Part shown: positions 42,421-51,828 of the stretch, in pieces
How positions within the stretch are numbered: the first letter of the stretch is position 1
Layout of the letters: each line of letters begins with the position of its first letter
Origin: Methylobacterium jeotgali
GTDB taxonomy: Bacteria; Pseudomonadota; Alphaproteobacteria; Rhizobiales; Beijerinckiaceae
DNA length: 64,000 nucleotides
Reading direction: 5' to 3'
Assembly: GCF_022179345.1 (NCBI RefSeq)
Contig: NZ_BPQR01000084.1
Location: 1-64,000 of the forward strand
Notes under the pieces: model-generated
The model's database searches: none
Told to the model about the DNA's origin: nothing
What the model saw: only the letters and a program-made list of their open reading frames with translations
Program-made: the position numbers and the translations under genes

Positions 42421-42918
42421 CTAGCGCCCCTTCCCGCGGATCACGTAGGTGTAGGCGGCCCGCAGCGCCCCAGTGTCGGTCAGCGGCTTCTCGCCCTTGC
42501 GGCCGCGAGCCCTGCGCCGCGCCAGGGTGCGGGGCGAGAGCGGTACGAAGGGACCTTCGGTGATCTTGGCGCGGATCGCGTTCTGCGCGAGGAGGCCGAC
42601 CGTGTGATAGGCCTTGGTGACCGCGCCGCTGTCCCCGTCGATCGCCGCCGTGCCCGCGGTCCTGAGCCGCGAAACGGCCTGAGGCAGGACCGCCTGCACC
42701 CCCGGCAGAAGGTGCGGCCGCGCCGGGATGTTGCGCTCGGGCAGGCCGAACTCCATCGCGTATCCGATGGTCGCGTTGTTCGGTGGCTGCGGCTCGCCGG
42801 CCTCGGCCGCACGGTCGGCGGTCTCTGCAGGGATGCCGACAAGGAGCTTGGTCTTCACGAGATCGGCGACTGCGGACAGGACGGCCTCGGTGCGATCCTT
42901 CTTGACGACGAGGGGCAT
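42421..42918 (-). CDS. HK97 gp10-like tail completion / connector protein
   Basis: 165 residues, basic. Family features: NNATIGYAMEFGLPERNIPARPHLLPGVQAVLP and the C-terminal AQNAIRAKITEGPFVPLSPRTLARRR, then PLTDTGALRAAYTYVIRGKG. It completes the tail or neck. The start overlaps the upstream DUF4054 stop (ATGA). Confidence 0.8.
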   Translation of the reverse strand: MPLVVKKDRTEAVLSAVADLVKTKLLVGIPAETADRAAEAGEPQPPNNATIGYAMEFGLPERNIPARPHLLPGVQAVLPQAVSRLRTAGTAAIDGDSGAVTKAYHTVGLLAQNAIRAKITEGPFVPLSPRTLARRRARGRKGEKPLTDTGALRAAYTYVIRGKGR

Positions 42919-43349
42919 CAGACGAACCGTCGTCCGAAGCGCACGGCGAGCACCGCCGGATGGACGCTGTAGCGCGGCCCCGTCGCCATGGACCGGAGCA
43001 AGCCGTAGAGGCGCTGTCCGTATGGCGTCGCATTGTAGGGCCCGGCGCCGGCATAGGCCGTCAGCGAGACGTCCATGCTCTTGGAGACGCCCCCGACCGA
43101 TTTCGACGTTACCGGCGCCAGGGATAGCCCGGCCGCCCCGCCGACGCCGGCATTGGCCGCGCGCGCCGACAGGACGATGTTGTGCGCGACGAAGAGCAGG
43201 ACAGCGAGAGTGTAAGACGCGCCGAGACGCGTCTCACTGTAGAGCTTCGTCGCCTGCTGAAGCCAGAAGTCGATCTGGGTCTGCGGATAGACCGTCTCGT
43301 TGCCGAACTCCGGAAAGGCCGCGACGAGATCCGCTCTGGTGATCGCCAC
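42918..43349 (-). CDS. DUF4054 head-tail connector protein
   Basis: 143 residues from GTG 43349. DUF4054 pattern: ITRADLVAAFPEFGNETVYPQTQIDFWLQQATKLY, LAVLLFVAHNIVLSA and the closing TPYGQRLYGLLRSMATGP. Members are connector subunits below the portal. Coupled to the gp10-like gene. Confidence 0.82.
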   Translation of the reverse strand: MAITRADLVAAFPEFGNETVYPQTQIDFWLQQATKLYSETRLGASYTLAVLLFVAHNIVLSARAANAGVGGAAGLSLAPVTSKSVGGVSKSMDVSLTAYAGAGPYNATPYGQRLYGLLRSMATGPRYSVHPAVLAVRFGRRFV

Positions 43350-43362
43350 GGCCCTTAACTCC

Positions 43363-43842
43363 TCAGACCCGTGCGGGACGGCCAGGGCGACGCGGCGCGG
43401 AAGGGTTGTCGCCGACCTGCGAGCGCGGGCTGTCGTCATTCGGCTCGTCGCTGTTGGCGGCCATGGCGTCGGAGCTGAGCGGCGCCTCCTCGGTCTCGCC
43501 GCTGCCCTCGCCCGCGAGCTTGTTGTTGGCGCGGTCCTTCGTCAGGCGCTCCAGCGCCGGCTCGTGGCCGAACTCGATCTCCCCGGGCTCGTAATCGTCG
43601 TCGACCTCGCGGACGAGGCCATTGGCGAGCCAGTCGTGGTCCGGGTTGCCTTTCTTCCAGGCCGCGAAGGCTTCCGCGTCGACGCTGGCCACGGTATCCT
43701 GACCTGGATGGCCCGCGCCCGGCACGGTGAAGGCGACCGGCGCGGGGCCGACGCCGGGGCGCTCCGGATCGGCCGGCGGCCCGATGAGCGAGACGGCCAT
43801 CGGCAGGCGGCTCGCGATCTTGATCATCTTGCGCTCGGCCAT
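43363..43842 (-). CDS. Hypothetical head-region protein
   Basis: 159 residues. N-terminal beta part (MIKIASRLPMAVSLIGPPADPERPG), a middle with FAAWKKGNPDHDWLANGLVREVDDDY, and an acidic then Pro/Arg-rich disordered tail. No named family. It lies between capsid and connector genes and is likely structural or a minor head component. Confidence 0.55.
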   Translation of the reverse strand: MAERKMIKIASRLPMAVSLIGPPADPERPGVGPAPVAFTVPGAGHPGQDTVASVDAEAFAAWKKGNPDHDWLANGLVREVDDDYEPGEIEFGHEPALERLTKDRANNKLAGEGSGETEEAPLSSDAMAANSDEPNDDSPRSQVGDNPSAPRRPGRPARV

Positions 43843-43844
43843 GG

Positions 43845-44276
43845 CTACTTCTCCGCCGTCTTGATGGATCGGAACTCGGTGGGAAGGTCGCGCGGATTGA
43901 CCGGCTCCATCCCGCAGAGGCCTGCCTTGCCCTCACGGGCCATGCCCCGGGCCCGGTCGTCGCTCGACGCGGCGAAGATGAAGCCCTTCTTGACCGCATC
44001 GAGCTCGCGGTTCTGCGCGAGCCATCGATCAAAGAAGTCGCGGTCGACGCCGGGCGTCAGGCCGTAGCCGCCGGCGTGCGGGGCGAACTCGACCTCCTCG
44101 GACGGGTTCACCGGCCGCGCGCTGCCGGCAACGGTGATCGCCCTGCCGGTGCGCACGGCGATCTCGTACTCGCGGTAGCCGCCGCCCATGACGGGCTCGG
44201 ACCGCTTCACCATGGTCTGCTCCTGCAGGACGAGGCCGTGCGGGAGCTTGCATGCGACGGTGACGGTGCCGGGCAT
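43845..44276 (-). CDS. Hypothetical head-region protein
   Basis: 143 residues. Beta-rich N-terminus (TVTVACKLPHGLVLQEQ) and a helical C-terminus with VDRDFFDRWLAQNRELDAVKKGFIFAA. The opening reads like a phage head protein of the same class as those following DUF2184 capsids. No specific function visible. Confidence 0.55.
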   Translation of the reverse strand: MPGTVTVACKLPHGLVLQEQTMVKRSEPVMGGGYREYEIAVRTGRAITVAGSARPVNPSEEVEFAPHAGGYGLTPGVDRDFFDRWLAQNRELDAVKKGFIFAASSDDRARGMAREGKAGLCGMEPVNPRDLPTEFRSIKTAEK

Positions 44277-44279
44277 CGC

Positions 44280-45320
44280 TCAGACCCCCACCATCTGGGC
44301 GCAGGCGAGCGGGTAGCGGATGATCGCTCCCCAGCTGCCCGCCGTCTTCTTCTGCGCGTAGGCGGAGAGGTTGCGCACGATGCCATGGTCGCGCAGCTTC
44401 TCGTTGAAGGCGCAGTACCCCACGTCCTTGCCGTCGAACGACCTCGCCCAGAGCTGCACGACCTCGCCCGCCACCGTGGAGTAGCGGTAGGAGGTCTCGA
44501 CCTCGAGGTTCGGGAAGTTCTTCTTGATGAGGTCCGCGACGCCGACGCCGAACGAGTTGACGGCGGTGAGGCCCATCTGCGCACTCGGAGAGAGAGCCAG
44601 GATGAGCGGGTCGCTCATCTTCACGCGGCCGGCCGTCTGCGCGACGATCTTGGAGAACAGCGCCTGGAAGTCGGCGTAGACCTCGTTCGCGGTCGCGACG
44701 ACGGCGCCGTTGTTGACCCACTTCACGCCGCCGGCGGCCTTGGTGCTCGGGGTGAGCGCGGCCGAGAGCGACGGATCGTTGAGCAGGCCGTAGTTCTGCA
44801 GGCCCGCCACGCCGAAGTGGTAGGTGTAGTCCTGGAACTTGTCGAGCGTCGACGCCGCCGAGGTCTGAAGCTCCGCGACCCAGTTGAGGCGCGCGAGGCC
44901 GGCCCGCTCGATCTGCAGGTCGCCGTACTCGATGATGGTCTGGAAGAGGTACGACTGGCGCTGCGGCCAGGCGGCGTTGACGTTGGAGACGCCGTTCGCG
45001 TTCCAATCGCCGTAGGACGACACCTCGCCCGTGTTCTCGATCACCGAGAAGAACGTGGTCTGGGTCGTCCAGTCGCCCTGCTTGCGCTCGCCGAGGATGT
45101 TGGCGCCCTCGTTCGGCGACTGCAGGATGCGCACGACCTCGGGGTCGACGTACTGCGTCAGGAACGAGGGGATGCCGGCGTTGGGCGCCGTGACCAGCGT
45201 CGGCTGGGCATCCATCGCGAGCTCGAAGTTGTGGCGGAACTGGCTGGGGAGCCAGTCCTGCGCCATCATGTGGATGCCCCACTCGGTCTCGAGCCGGGCG
45301 CGGTCGGCCTGGAAAGTCAT
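44280..45320 (-). CDS. Major capsid protein (DUF2184)
   Basis: 346 residues. DUF2184 features: VDPEVVRILQSPNEGANILGERKQGDW, SQQRQSYLFQTI-like E-loop region, YGDLQIERAGLARLNWVAELQTSAASTLDKFQDYTYHFGVAGLQNYGLLNDPSL, and a C-terminal VETSYRYSTVAGEVVQLW and IRYPLACAQMVGV. It builds the HK97-fold head. It follows the cement and protease genes in standard order. Confidence 0.9.
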   Translation of the reverse strand: MTFQADRARLETEWGIHMMAQDWLPSQFRHNFELAMDAQPTLVTAPNAGIPSFLTQYVDPEVVRILQSPNEGANILGERKQGDWTTQTTFFSVIENTGEVSSYGDWNANGVSNVNAAWPQRQSYLFQTIIEYGDLQIERAGLARLNWVAELQTSAASTLDKFQDYTYHFGVAGLQNYGLLNDPSLSAALTPSTKAAGGVKWVNNGAVVATANEVYADFQALFSKIVAQTAGRVKMSDPLILALSPSAQMGLTAVNSFGVGVADLIKKNFPNLEVETSYRYSTVAGEVVQLWARSFDGKDVGYCAFNEKLRDHGIVRNLSAYAQKKTAGSWGAIIRYPLACAQMVGV

Positions 45321-45341
45321 GATAGGCTCCTGCTGCCCGGG

Positions 45342-45839
45342 TTACGGAACGGTGTTGGAGATCTTGATGAGCTCGCCCGCGGCGCCGGCCGTATGGGCGT
45401 ACCACTTGGTCTCTGTGCTGCCGGAGACGGTGGCGCCGGCCGCGGCGAACGAGACCGAGCCGTTGGTGTTGTTGGCGAAGGCCTTCATGCCCTTCGTCAC
45501 GGCGCCCGCTCCGGCGTTCTTGGCGAAGAAGTCGCCGCCGCTGAACATCTCGCCGACGTACTTCCCGCCGGGAATGGTCATCCCGTACTCGGCGCTCTGC
45601 ACGTAGAAGTCGGCGTTGAGCTCGCGGTGCACGAAGCAGGTCGGCGCGCCGGTGCCCGTGTTGGCGAGGATCGTGCCCGTGGACGAATCCGCCCAGGCGA
45701 AGAGACCGACCGTGAGGCCGGCGGCCGCAGCGACGAAGCCGCCCGGGACGGAGAGCGCCGAGTGGCGCGGATTGGCGGAGGCGAAGTCGCCGGCAACGGC
45801 GGGCGCCTGCGTGGTGTAGACCTGGGTCTGGAAAGGCAT
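45342..45839 (-). CDS. Capsid cement/decoration-like protein
   Basis: 165 residues. An extended N-terminus (QTQVYTTQAPAVAGDFASANPRHSALSVPGG) and a beta-rich body (GLTVGLFAWADSSTGTILANTG, FYVQSAEYGMTIPGGKYVGEMFSGGDFFAKN) match structural cement proteins encoded between protease and capsid genes. It likely stabilises the mature head. Confidence 0.75.
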   Translation of the reverse strand: MPFQTQVYTTQAPAVAGDFASANPRHSALSVPGGFVAAAAGLTVGLFAWADSSTGTILANTGTGAPTCFVHRELNADFYVQSAEYGMTIPGGKYVGEMFSGGDFFAKNAGAGAVTKGMKAFANNTNGSVSFAAAGATVSGSTETKWYAHTAGAAGELIKISNTVP

Positions 45840-45852
45840 GGCTCGCCCTCTC

Positions 45853-47214
45853 TCACTTCAGCCGGTTGGCGTGGGGGAAGCGGGCCGCGTAGTCCTCGGC
45901 CTGCTTGGCATCCTGCGCGATCGGGGTGGCCGGACGACGCGGGGCGTCGCCGACCTTCGGCTGCATCGAGAGGATGGTCGGGAAGGCGGACGGGTGAACG
46001 TCCGCGACGTCGACGCCGAGGGACGTCAGCGCGGTGCGGTAGACGGCATCGGCGCTGTCGTGCGCCATGGCGAGATCGCCGACGTAGGGGCGGACCGCGC
46101 GCTCGGCGTCGCGGATCTGCTGCTGGGCGCGATTGGCGGCCTCGGTCGCCTCCTTGGCCGCCACACGAATGGCGGAGTCCATGGCCTGACGGGTGACGAA
46201 CTTGCTCGTATCCATCGCAGGCGGCGGCGGCGTCTCACCGGCGAGCATCGCCTTGATCTTCGCCATATCCTCCTCGCTGAGCTTGCCGGAAAGGAAGGCC
46301 ATCACCTCCTCCTCGGTGGCGTCACGGGCGCCCTCGGGCTCGTCGGGCTCGTCGGTGCCGCCCAGCTCCTCAACGACCTCCGGCACCTCCTCCGGCAGGA
46401 TGGCCGCCAGCGCCTCGACCACCTCGCCGACATCCTCGAGGCTGGCATCCTGCGCGAGCTTGCCGGTCGTGACCTTCTTGAGGTCGTGGAGCAGCTTGCC
46501 CTGGCGCGCCTTGAAGTTCTGCGCGGTGAGGCCGGCGACGACGCCGGTGAGATCGATCTTGGCGTCCTCGGCGAGCTTGGGACGAAGGTAGATGGCGAGC
46601 GCGCCCTGCGTGGTCGCACCGGCCCGCGTCAGGGCAGACTTGGCCATGATGAAGTTCTCCAGTGAGTCGCCGACCACGACATCGGGTCCGGCGCGGCCTT
46701 CGCGGACGAGGGCGACGTGGTTGCCCACGATGTCCCGCATCACGCCGTCGAACCGGACACCCTCGTAGGTGCCGGGCGTCATGTCGGCGCGGTAGCGGTA
46801 GGCGCTCGACAGTTGCTTCTGGGAGCCGTCCTCGATCGTGCGGATGGCCGGCCCGGACCAGCACGACAGGTCGGCTTCGAGGTAGGGGGCGTTCCATGTC
46901 GCGTTCGACAGCGCGCCGACCGTGCCCGCGTGGTCGTGGTCCTCGGCGCTGACCGGCTTGTGATTGAACAGGAGGGGCTTGCCGTTGAAGCTGGCGGCGG
47001 CCTTCGCAAGCTCCTCGGGATCGCGGAGCAGGTAGTAGATCTCGTCGGCGTCAAGGCCGAGGCGATCGGCGTCGGGAATCTCGCGGCCCACGTAGGGGCA
47101 GACCATCGCCTTGGAGATGCGGGTCTGGCGGACGTGGAGGTGCCCGTCGGCATCGAAGGCCCGCGCCGAGGCGTAGTCGAAGGCGATGGTCGCAGTGGCG
47201 TTCGTCTCGGGCAT
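45853..47214 (-). CDS. DUF2213 prohead protease/scaffold
   Basis: 453 residues. The N-terminal DUF2213 domain (DGHLHVRQTRISKAMVCPYVGREIPDADRLGLDADEIYYLLRDP, then FNHKPVSAEDH and SSAYRYRADMTPGTYEGVRFDGVMRDIVGNHVALVREGRAG) is protease-like. The Ala/Glu-rich helical C-terminal half is a scaffold. A fused protease-scaffold would shape then clear the prohead. Confidence 0.85.
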   Translation of the reverse strand: MPETNATATIAFDYASARAFDADGHLHVRQTRISKAMVCPYVGREIPDADRLGLDADEIYYLLRDPEELAKAAASFNGKPLLFNHKPVSAEDHDHAGTVGALSNATWNAPYLEADLSCWSGPAIRTIEDGSQKQLSSAYRYRADMTPGTYEGVRFDGVMRDIVGNHVALVREGRAGPDVVVGDSLENFIMAKSALTRAGATTQGALAIYLRPKLAEDAKIDLTGVVAGLTAQNFKARQGKLLHDLKKVTTGKLAQDASLEDVGEVVEALAAILPEEVPEVVEELGGTDEPDEPEGARDATEEEVMAFLSGKLSEEDMAKIKAMLAGETPPPPAMDTSKFVTRQAMDSAIRVAAKEATEAANRAQQQIRDAERAVRPYVGDLAMAHDSADAVYRTALTSLGVDVADVHPSAFPTILSMQPKVGDAPRRPATPIAQDAKQAEDYAARFPHANRLK

Positions 47215-47220
47215 GGCGCC

Positions 47221-48021
47221 TCAGTCCGGCACCACCACCTCGGGGTAGCACCGACAGTTCCAGATCCCGCCAGGCAGCGCCCGGTGGCCGGGGTCGCATT
47301 CGGGCGGATCGTCCCAGCGGAAGGTCTTGCCGTTGAGCTTTCGGTGGGTGGCGCGGACATCGGTGTCGCCGGCCGTGCGCCAGATGAAGTGCGTCGAGCC
47401 GACGTGCTCGGCCCGAGCCTTGGTCAGTTCGGTCGCCGTCCGGCTGACCTCGGTGCGCGCGATCAGCATGGCCCGGCTACGCGAGACGTTGCCGGTCTCC
47501 ATGATGTCGGTCGCGATCTCGGCCGCCCGGCGCCCCTCGGAGATGCCCTCGGTCACGAGGCGTTGAACGCGCTCGGCGGCCTCCAGGGGGAGCGACTTGA
47601 TCAGCGTGACCTGCCGCTCGAGGGAGGCGCGCAGCGCATCCCCGGTCGGCGCGGTCTCAATCTCCTGCCTCAGGTTGCGGCCCATCTCGGCGGAGAGCTT
47701 CCGCCAGGACGTCGTGTCGTGCGCTGCGACCTCCGCGACCATGCGGGCGCCGACCGCGCGGGCCCATGGGTCGAGGATCTCGGCGTAGCGTCGCAGCGCC
47801 GTCTGTATCGGTCCCAACGCACCGAGCACATCGGTCAGGTCGAACTCGCGGACGATGTCCCCGACGTGTCGGGCGATCTTCCGCAGCCGCCGTGCGTACT
47901 GCTGCTCAAGGCGCTTGGCGCGCCGGAAGATCGATCGGGGGGAAGGGCCTTTGCGCCGGCCGCCGCCCGTAAACGTGCTGGCCTCGTCGAATGCGGCGTC
48001 GAGGCGGGCGTGATAGTTCAC
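47221..48021 (-). CDS. Head morphogenesis protein, SPP1 gp7 / Mu F-like
   Basis: 266 residues. The MuF domain is C-terminal: SRSRAMLIARTEVSRTATELTKARAEHVG, FIWRTAGDTDVRATHRKLNGKTFRWDDPPECDPGHRALPGGIWNCRCYPEVV. Cys and His residues (CDPGH, NCRC) form the usual metal-binding cluster. MuF proteins are minor head proteins bound near the portal. The start overlaps the portal stop by four bases. Confidence 0.9.
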   Translation of the reverse strand: MNYHARLDAAFDEASTFTGGGRRKGPSPRSIFRRAKRLEQQYARRLRKIARHVGDIVREFDLTDVLGALGPIQTALRRYAEILDPWARAVGARMVAEVAAHDTTSWRKLSAEMGRNLRQEIETAPTGDALRASLERQVTLIKSLPLEAAERVQRLVTEGISEGRRAAEIATDIMETGNVSRSRAMLIARTEVSRTATELTKARAEHVGSTHFIWRTAGDTDVRATHRKLNGKTFRWDDPPECDPGHRALPGGIWNCRCYPEVVVPD

Positions 48022-49589
48022 TCCGCCGCCTCGAGACTCGGCCGCTCTCCGGGCTCCGGCGGCTCGGGCATTTCCGTCGAGAGGCCCGGCGGCCCGACAT
48101 CGATGCTGAGGTCGAGCCCCTGATAGGGCGTGTCCTTGGCCGTCGCGATGCGCTTGCGCTCGTCTTCCGGCAGCAGCACGCCGCTGTCGATGTAGGTCTG
48201 GGCCGTGCGCGCCTCGAGGTCGCGCACCTCGGCGGCCTCCTTCGCGTCCATCGACCAGAGCGGCTCGAACTCGTAGCCGATGTCGGGGTCGACGTCGCCG
48301 AACTCGTTCAGCTGGACGATGTCGATCACGGTGCGGAGGTGCGGCCCGTAGAACCGCTCCTGGAACGAGTGGATCGAGTCGTAGAACGTCCTGATCTCGC
48401 CCTCGGAGGACGCGTTCAGCCCGGCCGGCGAGATGCCGAGAAGCTTGATAAGCGGCACGCCAGAGACGGCCGCCATGTGCTCCTGCGTCTGAGCCTGAAG
48501 CGTGTCGAGCGTGCCGAGCGGCGTCGAGACGTTGAAGAACTCCTCCGCCGCCTCCGTGCCGACGGCCTTGTTCAGCACCATCGTGTTCCGGTTGTCCCGG
48601 AGGTTCGTGAACAGGTCGATCCGACGGAAGAAGGCGTCGCCGCTATCGTCACCGCCGCCCGTCAGCATCGCCGCCATGTCGATCTTCACACCGGAGGTCG
48701 AGAAGGACGAGATCAGGTCCGCGACGCTCGCCCGGGTTCGCAACCAGTTGTCGACGTAGGGCTTGGCCATCTGCGACATCGAGAGGCCGCCGAAGGAGTA
48801 GGCCGGCTTCAACAGGTCCGGCACCTCGCGACCGACGAAGGTCAGCAGCCGGGTCGCATGGACCGGCCTTCCCTGCACGTACCAGAGCGCGGGCTTGTAC
48901 CAGTCCGCCGCGAGAGGGTTCGTCGTGTTGTAGCCCGAGGGGTAGCACCAGACCGCCTCAACGGTCTTGAAGCCCTTCAGCTTGCCCTTTCCGACCTTCG
49001 CCGCGCTCGCACTGTCGCGGCCGGCACCGATGGACGTCTGCGCCTCGATCGGCTCATCGCCGCCTTCGAGGTCGACGTAGAGGTGAGCACGCCCGAAGAA
49101 CCCGTCCTGTTCCGCGATCTCACGAAACGCATCCCGCACGCCGAAGCGGTCGAGGGCAGCGTTGATCGCCGAGATGCGTTCCGACTTGTCCTCCTCGCCC
49201 GAGGCCGTGACCCGAATCCACTTCCGCACCATCTCGGTGGCGATGATCTCGGAGATCTTGCGGTACTCGGGACGCTGGGCGAGCTCCGCGAGATAGGGGT
49301 AGCCGAGGAAGTACAGGCCCTCGCCGACCTGCCCGTTGGGATAGGCTCCGTTCGTCCAGCCCAGGCTATCCACGACCTGCTCGTCCATGGCCAGGGATGC
49401 GCCGGCCGGGGCGACGCCTGCAGGATGCCTGGCCGGCAGGAATGGATTGACCGGCGCCGCCTTGGGAACCCGCGAGCGGGCGACCGCGGCCAGCGGCACC
49501 TTGAGGCCCGGCAGCGACGCGGTCTTGCCGACGGGCTCGGCCGCAGGGGATGGCCTGCGACCGCCGCGAAACCAGTCGAAGAGCCTCAC
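48018..49589 (-). CDS. Portal protein (DUF1073 family)
   Basis: 523 residues from GTG 49589, overlapping the terminase stop (GTGA). Core DUF1073 blocks: YPYLAELAQRPEYRKISEIIATEMVRKWI, FGRAHLYVDLEGGD, VHATRLLTFVGREVPDLLKPAYSFGGLSMSQ and VPLIKLLGISPAGLNASSEGEIRTFYDSI. It forms the dodecameric DNA gate of the head. Some databases name this family after anti-CBASS Acb1; nothing here beyond the portal core suggests that activity. Confidence 0.88.
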   Translation of the reverse strand: MRLFDWFRGGRRPSPAAEPVGKTASLPGLKVPLAAVARSRVPKAAPVNPFLPARHPAGVAPAGASLAMDEQVVDSLGWTNGAYPNGQVGEGLYFLGYPYLAELAQRPEYRKISEIIATEMVRKWIRVTASGEEDKSERISAINAALDRFGVRDAFREIAEQDGFFGRAHLYVDLEGGDEPIEAQTSIGAGRDSASAAKVGKGKLKGFKTVEAVWCYPSGYNTTNPLAADWYKPALWYVQGRPVHATRLLTFVGREVPDLLKPAYSFGGLSMSQMAKPYVDNWLRTRASVADLISSFSTSGVKIDMAAMLTGGGDDSGDAFFRRIDLFTNLRDNRNTMVLNKAVGTEAAEEFFNVSTPLGTLDTLQAQTQEHMAAVSGVPLIKLLGISPAGLNASSEGEIRTFYDSIHSFQERFYGPHLRTVIDIVQLNEFGDVDPDIGYEFEPLWSMDAKEAAEVRDLEARTAQTYIDSGVLLPEDERKRIATAKDTPYQGLDLSIDVGPPGLSTEMPEPPEPGERPSLEAAE

Positions 49590-51157
49590 CGCCGCCGACC
49601 GCCCATCGCCGCGCGCTGGAGAACGGCGTCGTTGATGGCAAGAGGGCGTCGCGCGTTCGCCAGCTCGTCGAAGGCTCGTGACATGGCGTCGACCTGATCC
49701 TTGAACGTGCCGTTCGGGAAGTTCGACACCTCTTCGAGGAAGGCGTCCTGCCAAGCCCCGTCGCCGACGAGGAAGATGTTGCCCGCCTCGGCCTGCGCCG
49801 ATACCGGCTCCGCCCGGGTGACCTTGTCGCCACTCTCGGGCGTCGCACGAGCCGTGAACCCGGCGAGCTGGCGCACGAGGTACTGGGCTTGGCTCTTGCC
49901 GGCCTGTCCGGGATCCTGGGGGAGCGAAACCCGGCAGGCTCGGCCATCCTGCTGGGCTGTGTTGAGGATCAGGCGCTCGACGCCGCCGGGCGAGAGCCGG
50001 TCGCGGCGCACGTCCGCGATGTAGAGCGTTCCGTCCGTAGCGCGGCCCATCTTCAGGCCGGCCGTGTAGGCAGGCTCCGTGCCGGGCCGCTGCTCGGAAG
50101 CCGCCAGGTCCCAGGCGCGAACCCAGATGCACCCGGCCGGGGCCGCTCGAACCTTGCTGAACCAGTGAGGCTTGAACAGGCCGCCCTCTCTCGGAGCCGG
50201 CCGCTGTTGATACTGCCCCGCATAGGCGTAGGAGCCCATGTCGCGTTTCAGCTTCTCGACCGTCTCGCGCGGAAAGCGCACGGGGTCCAGAAGCTCTCCG
50301 TCCTGGCTGCGGGGGTCCGAGAAGCCGATGCGGGTCCGGCACCGTCGCTCGGCCTCGAACTCCATCGGCAAGCAAAGATGCACATACTCCATCCCGAGCT
50401 TCAGGATGGTGCCCGACACGTCTTCCTCGTGCAGCCGCTGCATCACGACGACGATCGCGGATCGCTCCTGATCATTCAGCCGGTTCGTCGCGCCCTCTCG
50501 AAATCGGCGCGTCGTCGTCGCTCGCTCGGCAGGGCTCTCCGCAGTTTCCGTCGAGTGCGGATCGTCGATGATCAGGCGATCGCCGCGCTGAGATGTCAGG
50601 GAGCCGAAGGCCACGCCCTCACGGGTGCCCGTGCCACTGTTCGCAAAGGACGTTTCGCCGGCGCGGGTCAAGGCGACCTCCGGCCAAAGCGCCCGATACC
50701 AGTCCGACAGCATGAGATCGCGGCACTTCCGAGTGTCGCGCTTGACTGGGCCGTCGTTGAAGGCGGTCGTGAGATAGCGGAGCGAGTGGAGGCCGAGCGG
50801 ACCCCATTCCCAAGCCTGCCACAACACGCTGACGATCAGCGACTTCGATGAGCCCGGCGGAACGTTGATGAGGACGCGGTTCAGGCGCCCATCGGTGATG
50901 GCCTCGAGGTGCTCGCAGACGGCATCGAGATGCCAGTTCCATACGAGCACCGCGTTGGGCTCCAGGACGTGCCACGCTTCCCGAACAAACCCCGAAAGGC
51001 GCTGACACCGGGCTCGAATTCGCTCGGCATCGTGCGCGACGCGACGGGCCTCGGCGTCACTCGCTCTCTTCCGCCTCTCCGCCCTCACCTGGGCCAGAAG
51101 CCCCGTCGGATCCGGCAATTGCAGCGAGGACAGGTTCGAGAGCGGCGAGTTGATCAT
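49586..51157 (-). CDS. Terminase large subunit
   Basis: 523 residues. Walker A is VPPGSSKS (K105), Walker B RLIIDDP (D198-D199), with RREGATNRL-like coupling residues nearby. The C-terminal RNase H-fold nuclease includes WVRAWDLAASE (first Asp) and a late DQVDAMSRAFDELA. It cuts and packages phage DNA. The reading frame overlaps the small-subunit gene by about 100 bases; a GTG at 51088 would reduce this. Confidence 0.92.
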   Translation of the reverse strand: MINSPLSNLSSLQLPDPTGLLAQVRAERRKRASDAEARRVAHDAERIRARCQRLSGFVREAWHVLEPNAVLVWNWHLDAVCEHLEAITDGRLNRVLINVPPGSSKSLIVSVLWQAWEWGPLGLHSLRYLTTAFNDGPVKRDTRKCRDLMLSDWYRALWPEVALTRAGETSFANSGTGTREGVAFGSLTSQRGDRLIIDDPHSTETAESPAERATTTRRFREGATNRLNDQERSAIVVVMQRLHEEDVSGTILKLGMEYVHLCLPMEFEAERRCRTRIGFSDPRSQDGELLDPVRFPRETVEKLKRDMGSYAYAGQYQQRPAPREGGLFKPHWFSKVRAAPAGCIWVRAWDLAASEQRPGTEPAYTAGLKMGRATDGTLYIADVRRDRLSPGGVERLILNTAQQDGRACRVSLPQDPGQAGKSQAQYLVRQLAGFTARATPESGDKVTRAEPVSAQAEAGNIFLVGDGAWQDAFLEEVSNFPNGTFKDQVDAMSRAFDELANARRPLAINDAVLQRAAMGGRRR

Positions 51158-51539
51158 CGGACAACTTGCTCAGGTCAACGACCTGGATCGGCCCCCCGTT
51201 GGGGCCTGTATGTTGATGGGCAATCTTGTCGCTGTACTTTTTCGGATCCGACTTGCCCATCAGCCATTTCCTGGCATCGATCATCAGCCGAGCGCGCGCG
51301 GCATCTTCGGGATGTCTTTCGTCGGCGATTTCGACGATTTCATCCGCCCAGCTGTCTGCTTGATCCTCGCGCGCGCGCGTGTAGTGGGTGCGAAAATCTT
51401 CGTGCAGGCGGAGCCAGCGTAAGACTGTGACCTTGTCCGGCATGCCCTCGTCGCGGCAGATCCCGCGCAAGGTCTCTCCCCCGGCAATGCGCTCGCAGAT
51501 CGTGTCGGCGATCTCTTGGGTGTATGTCGACTTCGCCAC
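51057..51539 (-). CDS. Terminase small subunit-like protein
   Basis: 160 residues from GTG 51539. The N-terminal helix-turn-helix (YTQEIADTICERIAGGETLRGICRDEGMPDKVTVLRWLRLHEDF) binds DNA; HYTRAREDQADSWADEIVEIADE and ARLMIDARKWLMGKSDPKKYSDK are typical of the family. The C-terminus is acidic. It recognises the packaging site, likely within or near its own gene. Directly upstream of the large subunit. Confidence 0.87.
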   Translation of the reverse strand: MAKSTYTQEIADTICERIAGGETLRGICRDEGMPDKVTVLRWLRLHEDFRTHYTRAREDQADSWADEIVEIADERHPEDAARARLMIDARKWLMGKSDPKKYSDKIAHQHTGPNGGPIQVVDLSKLSDDQLAALEPVLAAIAGSDGASGPGEGGEAEESE

Positions 51540-51540
51540 G

Positions 51541-51828
51541 CTACTCGCCCGTGCGGGCCTTCACCGACTTCGGAGCGACGGGCACCTCGGTCTGAACGGG
51601 AACAGCCGGCAGCCCCGCGATGGCGACGGCCACGTGCTTCAGCGGATCGAGGCTCGCGAGCAGGTTGGAGACGGACGCGCGAAGCTCCGCCTCTCGACCA
51701 TCGAACGCGGCCTTACCGCGATGGTCGTGCGCCGACACGAGGGCGTCGAGCTTCGCCAGCACGTCATCGCGCGAGCGGTCGAGGCCGGCGAGAAGGCTGT
51801 CGAAGGTCGTGTGCAGGGCTTGGGTCAT
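51541..51828 (-). CDS. Hypothetical protein
   Basis: 95 residues, helical with Asp/Arg (LHTTFDSLLAGLDRSRDDVLAKLDALVSAH) and a Pro/Val C-terminus. Its stop is one base before the small-terminase start. No family recognised. Confidence 0.5.
   Translation of the reverse strand: MTQALHTTFDSLLAGLDRSRDDVLAKLDALVSAHDHRGKAAFDGREAELRASVSNLLASLDPLKHVAVAIAGLPAVPVQTEVPVAPKSVKARTGE

Noticed and set aside
44076..46196. 706-codon rightward frame opposite capsid genes
   Set aside because: Shadow frame; minus-strand capsid, cement and protease genes are clear.
48018..49589. Anti-CBASS activity for the portal protein
   Set aside because: Only the family name hints at Acb1. The sequence shows portal core motifs, and the single H-x-T (VHATR) lies in the ordinary portal context.
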